From: Pseudonocardia kujensis | Lineage (GTDB): Bacteria > Actinomycetota > Actinomycetes > Mycobacteriales > Pseudonocardiaceae | Direction of reading: 5' to 3' | Length of the DNA stretch: 64,000 nt | NCBI RefSeq assembly: GCF_021283305.1 | Contig: NZ_JAJSOK010000027.1 | Location: 1-64,000, forward strand | Part shown: piece after piece, positions 17,223-26,672 of the stretch | Numbering within the stretch: position 1 is the stretch's first letter | Layout of the letters: each line of letters opens with the position of its first letter | The notes under the pieces: generated by a model | Told to the model about the DNA's origin: nothing | Seen by the model: only the letters and a program-made list of their open reading frames with translations | The model's database searches: none | Program-made: the position numbers and the translations under genes

Positions 17223-18215
17223 ATGGATCAGGCGACGGGCGAGGCCGTCGCGGTGCGATGCACCGCGGTCGACGACGCCCAGCGGTTCGGGACGTCCGTC
17301 TACTTCCCTCATCGCCTCGTTCCCCTCGACGACACGCGCCCCTTCGACATGTCCTTGTGTGCCGTCTCCCACGGCGCGGTGACGGTCGGGCTGCTCAGCT
17401 ACTCGGAACCGGTACGGATCGAGACCGGGGACCAGGAGACGGCCTACGAGGTCAACATCCCGCTCGTGGGGTCCGTGGACAGCTGGTCGGGGCCCGACCA
17501 CGTCGTGGCGTCGTCCGGGCGGGCCGTCGTATTCCGGCCCTACGGCGCCACGGCCATGCAGGGCTTCGGGCGGGACCGTCCGCTCCTCGGGCTCAAGCTG
17601 GACCGTACAGCGCTCGAGGCCCAGCTCGCCGACCTCGTCGGCAGAAGGATCCGAGGCCCGGTCGACCTGGCGTCCTCCCTCGACCTCAGGGCAGGCCGAG
17701 GCTCGGCGTGGTGGGCCGTGGCTCGATCCGTCGCCGAGCTGTTCGCGGCGCCCGACGACGGGTTGGCCCTGCTCAACAACGAACTGGTCATGCGCCCGCT
17801 GACCCAGAGCCTCCTGGTCGGATTCCTGCACGCCGTCGAGCACCCCTACCTCGTGGACGTCCTGGAGAAGCCGAGCGAGGCCGCAGTGCCCGCGGTGCTG
17901 CGCCGCGCGAAGGCCTACATGGAGGAGCACGTCGCCGAGCCGCTGACGATCACCGAGGTGGCGGCCGCGGTGGGGTCGAGTGTCCGAGGCTTGCAGGTCG
18001 GCTTCCGACAGCACCTCCAACGGACGCCGATGGAGCATCTCCGTGAGCTCCGGTTGCGCCGCGCGCACACCGAGCTCATCAACGCCGACCCCGATCAGAG
18101 CTCCGTCGCGGAGATCGCCCATCGGTGGGGCTTCACCCATCTGGGTCGCTTCGCCGCCCGGCACCGCGCGGCCTACGGCCAGACGCCGTCGGAGGCGCTT
18201 GGCACCGGGCGCTGA
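17223..18215 (+). CDS. AraC-family regulator, candidate activator of guaiacol/catechol genes
   Basis: A 330-residue protein with an AraC-binding-like N-terminus (LLSYSEPVRIETGDQETAYEVNIPL) and a C-terminal double HTH (residues about 225-325, with HRWGFTHLGRFAARHRAAYGQTPSEAL). ATG 17223 has GGAGG at optimal spacing. GcoAB-type clusters are known to be controlled by an AraC-family protein, and this gene opens the aromatic cluster. Its role as the guaiacol-responsive activator is therefore a reasonable inference. Confidence 0.88.
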   Translation: MDQATGEAVAVRCTAVDDAQRFGTSVYFPHRLVPLDDTRPFDMSLCAVSHGAVTVGLLSYSEPVRIETGDQETAYEVNIPLVGSVDSWSGPDHVVASSGRAVVFRPYGATAMQGFGRDRPLLGLKLDRTALEAQLADLVGRRIRGPVDLASSLDLRAGRGSAWWAVARSVAELFAAPDDGLALLNNELVMRPLTQSLLVGFLHAVEHPYLVDVLEKPSEAAVPAVLRRAKAYMEEHVAEPLTITEVAAAVGSSVRGLQVGFRQHLQRTPMEHLRELRLRRAHTELINADPDQSSVAEIAHRWGFTHLGRFAARHRAAYGQTPSEALGTGR

Positions 18216-18382
18216 GCCCGCGGCGCTCGTGCGCCTTCTGGACAGCGCCCGTGCGCGTGCCGGATCGCGGACCGGTGACCTGCTTCATAGCCTCGACGAG
18301 GCGATCACGACCGCAGGACGCAGGTCCGCGGCCGTCTCGCACGTGACAACACCGTCGTTGGATCGCAGGAAGGACAGCCGGA

Positions 18383-19198
18383 ATGCTGCAGACTGTCCAG
18401 AAGATCGGGCCCGTTCTCGATCTCTTCACGATCGATCGCCCGGAGTGGGGCGTCTCCGAGGTCGCGGAGGCCATCGGGGTCCCCCGTTCGAGTGCCCACG
18501 CCCTGCTCTCCAGCCTGGTGGAGACGGGGCTGCTGCAGTGCCGCACGCGAGGCCGGTACCGCATCGGCTGGCGGATCGTCGAGCTGAGCGAAACTCTCCG
18601 CGGGACGGTCGACGTCCGGTCCGCAGCCGCGCCGGTGCTCCAGGATCTCGTGGAACGCTACGGCGAAACCAGCCACCTGGCTGTGATGGAGCGCCACAAG
18701 GTGCTGTACGTCGACAAGATCGTCGGTAATCACGTCATCAACGTCGTCGGGGCACGGATCGGCGCTCAACTCGACGCCCACTGCAGCGCGGTCGGCAAGG
18801 TCCTGTTGGCCAACCGGGATCCCGAGGAGGTCCGTCGGTTCGTCACCGACAAGCCGCTGCGCAGGCTGACCCCGAGCACGATCACCAACCCTCGCGCCCT
18901 GGAGCGCGAGCTGGAGGCCGTGCGACGCGGTGGGTGCGCCTTCGACCAGGCGGAGGCGGTCCAGGAGGTGCACTGCGTGGCGGCCCCGGTCCGCGACGAC
19001 CTCGGCGGGGTCGTGGCGGCGGTCAGCATGACCGTTCCAGCCAGCCGCTTCGCCCCGGCGCGGAACGAGTTCAAGCGTGCCGTGATCGCCGCGGCCTCGG
19101 AGGTCTCGCGCCGCGTCGCGGCGGCCACCGGCCCCACGCCTCGCCTGTCCGTGGTCCGTGACGACCCCACGACACCGGCGGTTGCCGTCGGCTCGTGA
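18383..19198 (+). CDS. IclR-family transcriptional regulator
   Basis: A 271-residue IclR protein: a winged helix at the N-terminus (VSEVAEAIGVPRSSAHALLSSLVETGLL) and the effector-binding domain from about residue 85 (LHCSAVGKVLL-type stretch DAHCSAVGKVLL and GCAFDQAEAVQEVHCVAAPV). IclR regulators often control aromatic-degradation operons. It lies directly upstream of the meta-pathway genes on the same strand, 44 bp before the hydratase, so it probably senses a pathway intermediate. Confidence 0.92.
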   Translation: MLQTVQKIGPVLDLFTIDRPEWGVSEVAEAIGVPRSSAHALLSSLVETGLLQCRTRGRYRIGWRIVELSETLRGTVDVRSAAAPVLQDLVERYGETSHLAVMERHKVLYVDKIVGNHVINVVGARIGAQLDAHCSAVGKVLLANRDPEEVRRFVTDKPLRRLTPSTITNPRALERELEAVRRGGCAFDQAEAVQEVHCVAAPVRDDLGGVVAAVSMTVPASRFAPARNEFKRAVIAAASEVSRRVAAATGPTPRLSVVRDDPTTPAVAVGS

Positions 19199-19242
19199 GC
19201 CCCGGTCCTCCCACTCCTTGAACGCCGACCCGAGGACGGTTG

Positions 19243-20037
19243 ATGAACGTCGACGATGTGGCCGAGACGGCCACGAGACTGCTCGCCGCGTACGAGGCGG
19301 GCTCGCCCACCCACCCCGTGATCGCCGATCACCCCGACGCCACCCTGACCGACGCGTACGCGATCCAGCAGGCACAGGTCGAGGAGTGGACGCGCCGCAG
19401 CGACTCGGTCCGCGGGCACAAGGTCGGGCTGGCCTCGCGGGCGATCCAGCGTCAGATGAACGTGGGCCAGCCGGATTTCGGGCACCTGACGCAGTCGATG
19501 TTCCATCTGGAGAACGAGCCCGTTCCGAGCGCGACCTACCTGCAGCCGCGGATCGAGCCCGAGGTCGCCTTCGTCCTGGGACGGCCGCTCAAGGGCCCCG
19601 GTGTGACGGTCGCGGACGCGGTGCGCGCTGTCGAGTTCGTCCTGCCGGCACTCGAGATCGTCGACTCGCGCATCAGCGACTGGAAGATCTCCATCGTCGA
19701 CACTGTCGCGGACAACGCCTCCTCCGGCGGCGTGATCCTCGGCAGCCGTCCCGTCCCCTTGGCCGAGCTGGACCTGCGCCTGGTCGGATGCACGCTGCAC
19801 CGCAACGGAGAGCTGGTGGAGACCGGGGCGGGCGGGGCGGTGCTGGGGTCACCGCTCAACTCGCTGGTCTGGCTGGCCAACACCGTGGGGGCACTCGGGG
19901 TGACGCTCGAACCGGGTCACGTCGTGTTGCCCGGGTCGATGACCAAGGCGGTTCCCCTGGCCCCCGGCGACACCGCCGTCACCACGATCGCCGGCCTCGG
20001 CACGGTCACCGCCCTGCTGGGCCCCGAGGAGGACTAG
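19243..20037 (+). CDS. 2-hydroxypenta-2,4-dienoate hydratase (2-keto-4-pentenoate hydratase)
   Basis: A 264-residue MhpD/TesE/DmpE-family protein. Typical blocks are GHKVGLASRAIQRQMNV, IEPEVAFVLGRPL and LEIVDSRISDWKI, with a metal-binding acidic cluster. It hydrates 2-oxopent-4-enoate to 4-hydroxy-2-oxovalerate, the substrate of the aldolase at 26672. It is paralogous to the next gene, the decarboxylase, and which of the two carries which activity is assigned from overall resemblance. ATG 19243 has GAGGA six bases upstream. Confidence 0.85.
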   Translation: MNVDDVAETATRLLAAYEAGSPTHPVIADHPDATLTDAYAIQQAQVEEWTRRSDSVRGHKVGLASRAIQRQMNVGQPDFGHLTQSMFHLENEPVPSATYLQPRIEPEVAFVLGRPLKGPGVTVADAVRAVEFVLPALEIVDSRISDWKISIVDTVADNASSGGVILGSRPVPLAELDLRLVGCTLHRNGELVETGAGGAVLGSPLNSLVWLANTVGALGVTLEPGHVVLPGSMTKAVPLAPGDTAVTTIAGLGTVTALLGPEED

Positions 20038-20041
20038 CGCA

Positions 20042-20839
20042 ATGAGCAGCAGCACGGACCAGGAGTGGTCGGCCGGACGGGTCGCAACCATCCTGCTCGA
20101 GGCCGAGGACACGACCTCCGCCCGCGGATCCATCCAGGCCGAATGGCCCGGGCTCGACCTGGCGACCGCCTACGCCGCCCAGGACGACGCCCTGGCCCGC
20201 AGGGTCGCGCGGGGCGAGACCGTGACCGGGCTCAAACTGGGGCTGACCTCCCGCGCCAAGCAACGCCAGATGGGGGTGGATGCCCCCTCGGTGGCATGGC
20301 TGACCGACGCCATGGCGCTTCCCGCAGGCGACCCGGTTCCTCGGTCCCGGCTCATCCACCCGCGGGCCGAACCGGAGATCGTCTTCGTGATGAAGCGCCG
20401 GCTGGCCGGGCCGGGCGTGACGGCGACGTCGGCGATGGCCGCCGTGGGGCACGTGTACGCGGGGATCGAGATCATCGACAGCCGGTACTCGGGATTCACG
20501 TTCACCCTGGCCGACGCGGTGGCCGACAACAACTCGTCCGGCGTCTACGTCACCGGCGCGGTCGGACTGCCGCCGGAGAGCCTCGACCTGGCGCTGGAGG
20601 CCTGCCTCCTGGAGGTCGACGGCCAGGTCATGGACAGCGCCACCGGTGCCGCGGTGCTCGGGCACCCGGGCGAGGCGCTCGCCTTCGCCGCCAACACCCT
20701 CGCTGAGCGCGGCCTGGCCATCGAGGCGGGCTGGACCGTGCTGACCGGTGGGATGACCGACGCGGTACCCGTGGCCCCCGGATCGCGGGTGGCCGCACAC
20801 TTCACCCACCTCGGATCGATCACCCTCGCTGGAGGCTGA
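20042..20839 (+). CDS. 4-oxalocrotonate decarboxylase
   Basis: A 265-residue member of the hydratase/decarboxylase family, closer to the DmpH-type decarboxylases (GLKLGLTSRAKQRQMGVDAP, HPRAEPEIVFVM, AGIEIIDSRYSGFTFTLADAVADN). It converts 2-oxalocrotonate to 2-oxopent-4-enoate and CO2, and in known systems works in a complex with the hydratase. It starts 4 bp after the hydratase stop, consistent with coupled production. Confidence 0.85.
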   Translation: MSSSTDQEWSAGRVATILLEAEDTTSARGSIQAEWPGLDLATAYAAQDDALARRVARGETVTGLKLGLTSRAKQRQMGVDAPSVAWLTDAMALPAGDPVPRSRLIHPRAEPEIVFVMKRRLAGPGVTATSAMAAVGHVYAGIEIIDSRYSGFTFTLADAVADNNSSGVYVTGAVGLPPESLDLALEACLLEVDGQVMDSATGAAVLGHPGEALAFAANTLAERGLAIEAGWTVLTGGMTDAVPVAPGSRVAAHFTHLGSITLAGG

Positions 20840-20840
20840 G

Positions 20841-21038
20841 ATGCCGTTCATCGACGTCACCCTCGCGGAGGGACGCTCCCCCGAACAGCTCCGCGCGCTG
20901 ATCAGGGAGCTCACCGAGGCTGCGCACCGCGCGGTCGACGCACCGGTGAACTCGATCAGGGTCGTCGTCCGCGAGTGCCCGCCCACGCACTGGGCCGCCG
21001 GTGATGTGACGATCGCCGAGCGCCGCGCCGCGCAGTAG
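20841..21038 (+). CDS. 4-oxalocrotonate tautomerase
   Basis: A 65-residue protein starting Met-Pro, so the catalytic Pro1 is exposed after Met removal, as in XylH/DmpI. PFIDVTLAEGRSPEQLRALI matches the family start, and an arginine-rich middle (RVVVREC) supplies the substrate-binding arginine. It converts 2-hydroxymuconate to 2-oxo-3-hexenedioate. The Shine-Dalgarno GGAGG lies within the last codons of the decarboxylase gene. Confidence 0.93.
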   Translation: MPFIDVTLAEGRSPEQLRALIRELTEAAHRAVDAPVNSIRVVVRECPPTHWAAGDVTIAERRAAQ

Positions 21039-21219
21039 GACTGCACCGGCGACGGCCCGGGCGGTGTTCCGCAACCCTGGACACGACCCGTGCCGTCGCC
21101 CTTCCTGTTCCCTTCTGCGGACAGCGGGTTGTCTCCCCTGCCGATGTCGGGCTGGCTGTGGGGGTCGCGTGCGCAACCGCCGCGACAGGCCGATGTCAGT
21201 GGCGAGCAGGAGAGCTCAC

Positions 21220-22482
21220 GTGACCGCAGTCGACGACCAGAGCACCAGGACGAGCGAGCGGCCTGCGGGGCCGGAGCGCGTGGCGGATCGGCTCTACCAC
21301 GATCTGTGGGCCCCCGAGGAGATCCGCGCGGTCCGGGCCCGCGTTCGCAAGGCCGCGAGCGAGACCGTGGCGCCGGTGGCCGCGCGGATCGCGAACGGCG
21401 ACGAACGCACCGACGGGTTCCCGCGCGACGTCTTCGACGCCCTCGCCGAGCGCGGTGTCTTCAGGATCCCGTTCGGCACCGACGTCGGCGGCGACGGGTT
21501 CGTCCACCCGGCCGCGGCCACCGCGGTGGCGGTCGAGGAGCTCGCCTACTACTCCAACAGCGTCGCCGCGATCTTCGACGTGCACTGCATCCTCGCCGGC
21601 AACGCGCTCAACCAGGGCAGCCCCGAGCAGCGTGAACGCTGGCTGCAGCCGATCGTCGCCGGCGAGATCGTCGGGGCCTTCGCGACCAGCGAGCCCGGCG
21701 CCTCCAGTGATCTGTCTCCGGCTGCGGTGCAGACCGTCGCGGTGCGGGACGGGGAGGAATGGGTCCTCAACGGCCGCAAGCGCTGGATCACCAACTCCGT
21801 CGTGGCAGGGGTGATCGTGGTGCTGGCCCGTACCGGCGAGCGGCTGACCACGTTCGTCGTGCCCAGTACTGCTCCGGGTCTCAGCATCGGCACGCCGGAC
21901 CGCAAGCTGGGCAACCGTGGCCAGATCACCGCCGACGTCGTGCTCGACGATGTTCGGCTCGGCCCGGAGGCCGTGCTCGGTGTCGAGGGTGGCGGGCTGA
22001 AGATCGCCCTGCAGACCCTGACGTACGGCCGGATCGGGATCGCCGCGGCCGGTGTCGGTATGGCTCAGGCGGCCTTCGACCACATGGTCGAGCACCTGCG
22101 CACCCGGGAGGCGTTCGGCGGACCGCTCGGGGGCAGGCAGCACTGGCAGTTCCTCATGGCGGACCGTGCGACCGAGCTCGAGGTGGCCCGAGACCTGTAC
22201 CTGAAGGCGGCCTTGCGGCTGGACTCCGGCATCCCGTTCCCGGAGCCCGAGGCCGCGATGGCCAAGCTGATCGGCACCCGGCTGTCGGCTGACATCGCCC
22301 GAGACGCCGTGCAGGTGTTCGGCGGCTTCGGCTTCACCACGCAGCGGGGCGCCGACGACGCTCCCGGCCCGGTGGAGGCGATCTACCGGGACTGCAAGAT
22401 CGGCGAGATCTACGAGGGCGCCAACGAGATCCAGAAGTGGGTCATCGCGCGGCAGATCCTCGGCCGCGACATCACGGGGTGA
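21220..22482 (+). CDS. Acyl-CoA dehydrogenase
   Basis: A 420-residue flavoenzyme of the acyl-CoA dehydrogenase fold. It has GAFATSEPGASSDL in the middle domain, the FAD-binding FGGFGFT near the end, and the C-terminal IYEGANEIQKWVIARQILGRD that carries the usual catalytic glutamate. GTG 21220 is chosen for its AGGAG at seven bases; ATG 21193 is an alternative. It is not a known step of guaiacol breakdown, so it may act on a side-chain aromatic acid or be a passenger in the cluster. Confidence 0.88.
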   Translation: MTAVDDQSTRTSERPAGPERVADRLYHDLWAPEEIRAVRARVRKAASETVAPVAARIANGDERTDGFPRDVFDALAERGVFRIPFGTDVGGDGFVHPAAATAVAVEELAYYSNSVAAIFDVHCILAGNALNQGSPEQRERWLQPIVAGEIVGAFATSEPGASSDLSPAAVQTVAVRDGEEWVLNGRKRWITNSVVAGVIVVLARTGERLTTFVVPSTAPGLSIGTPDRKLGNRGQITADVVLDDVRLGPEAVLGVEGGGLKIALQTLTYGRIGIAAAGVGMAQAAFDHMVEHLRTREAFGGPLGGRQHWQFLMADRATELEVARDLYLKAALRLDSGIPFPEPEAAMAKLIGTRLSADIARDAVQVFGGFGFTTQRGADDAPGPVEAIYRDCKIGEIYEGANEIQKWVIARQILGRDITG

Positions 22483-22645
22483 TCTCCGGGCCGTCCGGTG
22501 GGCAACCCGTACAAGGGTCCCTCGGGAGGGCTCGTTGTCCACCATGCCGGAACACGCGTTGTGACGCCGATCGCGCACGTCGAACCTACAGCCAGTGCAC
22601 GAGCGCCAGCCAACGTCGGCAGGCCCGACCCGAACGAGGAGCACC

Positions 22646-23860
22646 GTGACCATCACTCCGGACTTCGTCAACGACATCACCATCGAGGAGCTCGAAGCCG
22701 ACCCGTACCCGTTCTACGAGCGGCTGCGGAAGGAGGCTCCGGTGGCGTTCGTGCCCGCGCTGGGGATGCACCTGGTCTCCACCCGTGAGCTGTGCGAGCA
22801 GATCTCCCGCGACGACGAGAACTGGCCGGCGGTGATCTCCGCGGCGGGCGGCCGGACGTTCGGGCCGGGCGCGCTGCTCAACACCAACGGTGAGGAGCAC
22901 CGCGAGCTCCGCGACATGGTCGAGCCCCACCTGCAGCCCACGGCGGTGGACAAGTACATCGACGACCTGGTGCGGCCCTTCGCCCGCGAGCGGATCGCCG
23001 CCTTCGAGAACGACGGCCACGCCGACATCGTCGCGGCCTACTGCGAGCCCGTCAGCGTCCGCGCGCTCGGCGACCTGCTCGGCCTCGACGACGTCAGTAC
23101 GGACAAGCTGCGCGAGTGGTTCCACAAGCTCAGCGTGTCCTTCACCAACGCCGCGGTGGACGAGAACGGCGAGTTCGCCAACCCCGAGGGCTTCCGGCCG
23201 GGTGACGAGGCCAAGGCGGAGATCATCGCCCACGTCGACCCGAAGATCGACAAGTGGATCACCGAGCCCGACCACACCGCGATCTCGCACTGGCTCCACG
23301 ACGGCATGCCCGAGGGGCAGACCCGCAGCCGGGACGTCATCTACCCCAACCTCTACGTCTTCCTGCTCGGGGCGATGCAGGAGCCCGGGCACGCGATGGC
23401 CACCACCCTGGCCGGTCTGTTCAGCAGGCCCGAGCAGCTGGAGCGCGTCGTCGACGACCCGGAGCTGATCCCGCGTGCGGTCGCCGAGGGCATGCGCTGG
23501 GTCGCCCCGATCTGGTCCGCGGTCGTCAAGCGGGCCGCGCGGGACGTCACGGTCGGCGGCGTGGACCTGCCGGAGGGCTCGATCGTGATGCTCACCTACG
23601 GCTCGGCGAACCACGACGAGCACGCCTATGACGCGCCGAGCCGGTACGACATGGACCGACCGGTCAAGCCGACGATGACCTTCGGCGGCGGCAAGCACGC
23701 GTGCGCCGGTACCTACTTCGCCAACGCCGTCGTCCGCATCGCACTCGAGGAGCTCTTCGAGTCCATCCCCAACCTCGAGCGCGACACCGACCACGAGGTC
23801 GACTTCTGGGGCTGGGGCTTCCGCGGACCCAAGCAGCTGTTCGTGAAGTGGGAGGTCTAG
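22646..23860 (+). CDS. gcoA: Guaiacol O-demethylase cytochrome P450 (GcoA, CYP255A type)
   Basis: A 404-residue P450 with haem loop FGGGKHACAG (residues 346-355; thiolate Cys353). It matches the Amycolatopsis GcoA sequence throughout, including TNAAVDENGEFANPEGF, LLGAMQEPGH and the C-terminal FWGWGFRGP. The three phenylalanines that cage guaiacol in GcoA (F75, F169, F395) are present here as F72, F166 and F392, three positions earlier because the N-terminus is shorter. The I helix has E246-P247 in place of the usual acid-threonine pair, as in GcoA. It demethylates guaiacol to catechol and formaldehyde. GTG 22646 has GAGGAG upstream. Confidence 0.93.
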   Translation: MTITPDFVNDITIEELEADPYPFYERLRKEAPVAFVPALGMHLVSTRELCEQISRDDENWPAVISAAGGRTFGPGALLNTNGEEHRELRDMVEPHLQPTAVDKYIDDLVRPFARERIAAFENDGHADIVAAYCEPVSVRALGDLLGLDDVSTDKLREWFHKLSVSFTNAAVDENGEFANPEGFRPGDEAKAEIIAHVDPKIDKWITEPDHTAISHWLHDGMPEGQTRSRDVIYPNLYVFLLGAMQEPGHAMATTLAGLFSRPEQLERVVDDPELIPRAVAEGMRWVAPIWSAVVKRAARDVTVGGVDLPEGSIVMLTYGSANHDEHAYDAPSRYDMDRPVKPTMTFGGGKHACAGTYFANAVVRIALEELFESIPNLERDTDHEVDFWGWGFRGPKQLFVKWEV

Positions 23861-23909
23861 GAGCCCGCCCACTGCGGGTGCAACGGAGCTGGAGCGGAGT
23901 CGTTCGAAG

Positions 23910-24950
23910 ATGGCGGACAAGTACACGGTTCGGGTCACGGGCAAGAACGTGGACATCGCGGTCGGAGAGGACCAGTCGGTCCTCGACGGCGCCTTGCGCG
24001 CGAACCAATGGTTGCCCCACTCGTGCACCCAGGGCACCTGTGGCACCTGCAAGCTCAAGGTCCTCTGCGGTCAGGTGGACCACCGCGACTCACCCGAGTA
24101 CACCCTGACCTCGGAGGAACGCGACTCGGGGCTGGTCCTGGCCTGCCGGGTCACCCCCCGCTCGGACCTCGTGGTCGAGCCACTGGGCGCCGTCGACGAC
24201 CGGGTTCCCCACCACCCGTTGCGCGATCACGAGGGGACCGTCGTCGTGCTCGACGACATCGCCGCCGCGACCCGGCGGCTGGTCGTCGCGCTCGACGAGG
24301 AGATGCACTTCAACGCGGGCCAGTACGCGGAGCTGCTGATACCCGGAACGGCGCTCGCCCGGCAGTACTCGATGGCGAATCCGCCGTCGGAGGCCCGCCT
24401 GCTGGAGTTCCACATCAAGCTGACCGAGGGCGGTGCCGCCACGGAGGGCTGGATCTTCCGCTCGCTGGCGGTGGGGGACCGGATATCCCTGCGCGGCCCC
24501 CTCGGCCAGTTCCACCTCGTCGACAAGGTCGAGGGTCCGGTGATCCTCATCGGGGGCGGCACGGGGCTCGCCCCGCTGAAGTCGATCGTGCAGCACGCAC
24601 TCGCCGAGGACCTGGCGCCGGAGCTGTACGTCTACCACGGTGGCCGGCGCGAGGTCGACCTCTACGACGTCGAGTTCTTCCGGGAGCTCGACGCCCGCCA
24701 CGAGCACGTCCACTACCGGCCGGTGCTCAGCGAGCAGGACTGGGGCGGCGCGACCGGCATGGTGACCGACGCCGTGGTGGCCGATTTCGCCTCCTGCAAG
24801 GGGATGAGCGCCTACCTGTGCGGCCCGCCGGCGATGGTGACCGCGGCGGTGAAGGCCCTCAAGCGCAGGCGCATGTCCCCGCGCCTCATCTTCAAGGAGG
24901 AGTTCACCGTCGCGCCTCCCTTGCCCGACGCCGACGCCGCGGCCTCCTGA
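23910..24950 (+). CDS. gcoB: GcoB-type P450 reductase (2Fe-2S, FAD, NADH domains)
   Basis: A 346-residue single-chain reductase. The N-terminal plant-type ferredoxin has C39, C44, C47 and C79 in SCTQGTCGTC...LACR. The FAD domain follows with RQYSMANPP, and the NAD domain has ILIGGGTGLAPLKS and YLCGPPAMV. It transfers electrons from NADH to GcoA. It starts 49 bp after gcoA, with gene order as in known gcoAB pairs. The next gene is convergent, with a hairpin in between. Confidence 0.93.
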   Translation: MADKYTVRVTGKNVDIAVGEDQSVLDGALRANQWLPHSCTQGTCGTCKLKVLCGQVDHRDSPEYTLTSEERDSGLVLACRVTPRSDLVVEPLGAVDDRVPHHPLRDHEGTVVVLDDIAAATRRLVVALDEEMHFNAGQYAELLIPGTALARQYSMANPPSEARLLEFHIKLTEGGAATEGWIFRSLAVGDRISLRGPLGQFHLVDKVEGPVILIGGGTGLAPLKSIVQHALAEDLAPELYVYHGGRREVDLYDVEFFRELDARHEHVHYRPVLSEQDWGGATGMVTDAVVADFASCKGMSAYLCGPPAMVTAAVKALKRRRMSPRLIFKEEFTVAPPLPDADAAAS

Positions 24951-25128
24951 ACACGTCCTCCTGCCACACCCCGCGATCGACCACGGCGGATTCCAGGGGT
25001 CGTTGCCACACCGTGGATCGTCAGGCGGACGGTAGTCGACGCAGGCGGGATGACGTTCCCGTCCCGGGCGGCGACACGACTGCTTCCCGAGCCGACCCCC
25101 CCGACCCACATCCCGCCCCACAACGGCC

Positions 25129-25172
25129 GCGGTCGCTGCAACTCCTCATGTTCGAGGTGTCGCAGCGACCGC
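25129..25172. terminator. Bidirectional hairpin between gcoB and the semialdehyde dehydrogenase gene
   Basis: GCGGTCGCTGC at 25129-25139 and GCAGCGACCGC at 25162-25172 are perfect 11-bp inverted arms separated by 22 bases. They sit in the 267-bp convergent gap and would serve both transcripts. No U tract follows. Confidence 0.6.
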
Positions 25173-25217
25173 GAGAACCGGGCGAGGGGCAGCGACGGGC
25201 CGGGCCCCTCGGCCCCG

Positions 25218-26672
25218 TCAGTGCATGCGCAGGGTGACCGCCCGCGGGTTGGTGAAGAACTCCCGCGAGTAGGTACCGCCCTCGCGGCCGACGCCGCTCT
25301 GCCCTTCGCCGCCGAAGGGCAGCCGCAGGTCGCGCTCGAAGAAGCAGTTGATCCACACCATGCCGGCCTGCCATCTCGAGGCCAGCCGATGGGCGCGGTC
25401 GAGGTTCTGGGTGCAGAGGATCCCGGCCAGTCCGTACGGGCTGTCGTTGGCGATGGCGAGGGCCTCGTCCTCGGTGTCGAACGGGATCACCGTCTGGACC
25501 GGGCCGAAGATCTCCTCGCGCGCCGTGCGGGCCTGGTTGGTCAAACCGGTGATGATCGTCGGCGGGTAGTAGAAGCCGCTCGCGAGGTCACCCCCGAGCC
25601 GGGTACCACCGGTGAGGACCTTGCCGCCCTCGGTCTGGGCGAGCTCCACGTAGCCGTGGACCTTGTCCAGGTGTGGTCCCTCGATCAGCGGGCCCATGCG
25701 TGTGCCCTCGGCCTTGGGATCGCCGACGGTGAGAGCTCGGGCCTTCTCCGTGAACCGGGCGAGGAAGTCGTCGAGGATGCCCCGCTGGACGAGCAGCCGG
25801 GTGCCCGCGAGGCAGACCTGGCCGCTACCGGCGAAGACGCCCTTGATCGCCACGTCCGTCGCGACCTCGAGATCCGCGTCGTCGAACACGACGTTGGCGG
25901 ATTTGCCCCCCAGCTCGGCCGAGACCGGGGTGAGGTTCTGCGCCGCCGCCGCCATGACCTTGCGCCCGGTCGCGGTCGAGCCGGTGAAGGTGATCCGGTC
26001 GACGCGGGGGTCGGAGGTGAGGGGGCCCGCCACCTCGTCCCCGCCGAAGCCCTGCACGACGTTGAGCACGCCCTCCGGGAGCCCCGCCTCGAGCGCGAGC
26101 TCGGCGAACCGCGCAGCGGACAGGGGGGTCTGCGGGGCGGGCTTGAGCACCACGGTGTTGCCGAAGGCCAGCGCCGGGGCGAACTTCCAGGACGCGAGCA
26201 TCAGCGGCGCGTTCCACGGGCTGATCGCGGAGACGACACCCGCTGGTGGGGTCAGGACGTAGGACAGCAACGGCCCGTCGGGGTAGGCCTCGTTCGAGGC
26301 CATCGCCGCGAAGTCCGCGAAGAACCGCAGGTTGTGCGCCACCCGCGGAATCTCCGCGTGGAGCATGTGCGAGAGCACCTTGCCGCCGTCGCGGGTCTCG
26401 AGCATCGCCAGCTCGTCGCGATGTGCGTCGACCGCATCGGCCACGGCGTGCAGGATCCGCGCCCGCTCCTTCGGCGTCATCGACGGCCACGGGCCTTCGT
26501 CGAAGGCCGTGCGGGCAGCGGTGACGGCCCGCGTGCCGTCCTCGACGGTGCCGCGGGCGACGGTGCCCAGGAGGGACTGGTCGTGAGGGTCGTGGGTCTC
26601 GAACGTCCCACCGTCGGAGGAGTCGACCCACTCCCCGCCGATCAGGTGCCGGACGCGCGTAGGTACCGGCAT
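25218..26672 (-). CDS. 2-hydroxymuconic semialdehyde dehydrogenase
   Basis: A 484-residue aldehyde dehydrogenase with N154 (SPWNAPL), E253 (ELGGKSAN) and catalytic C287 (GSGQVCLAG). Overall it resembles the DmpC/XylG enzymes that oxidise the ring-cleavage product to 2-hydroxymuconate with NAD. The ATG overlaps the aldolase stop by one base (TGATG). Placement with the aldolase and acetaldehyde dehydrogenase supports the meta-cleavage role over general aldehyde oxidation. Confidence 0.88.
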   Translation of the reverse strand: MPVPTRVRHLIGGEWVDSSDGGTFETHDPHDQSLLGTVARGTVEDGTRAVTAARTAFDEGPWPSMTPKERARILHAVADAVDAHRDELAMLETRDGGKVLSHMLHAEIPRVAHNLRFFADFAAMASNEAYPDGPLLSYVLTPPAGVVSAISPWNAPLMLASWKFAPALAFGNTVVLKPAPQTPLSAARFAELALEAGLPEGVLNVVQGFGGDEVAGPLTSDPRVDRITFTGSTATGRKVMAAAAQNLTPVSAELGGKSANVVFDDADLEVATDVAIKGVFAGSGQVCLAGTRLLVQRGILDDFLARFTEKARALTVGDPKAEGTRMGPLIEGPHLDKVHGYVELAQTEGGKVLTGGTRLGGDLASGFYYPPTIITGLTNQARTAREEIFGPVQTVIPFDTEDEALAIANDSPYGLAGILCTQNLDRAHRLASRWQAGMVWINCFFERDLRLPFGGEGQSGVGREGGTYSREFFTNPRAVTLRMH

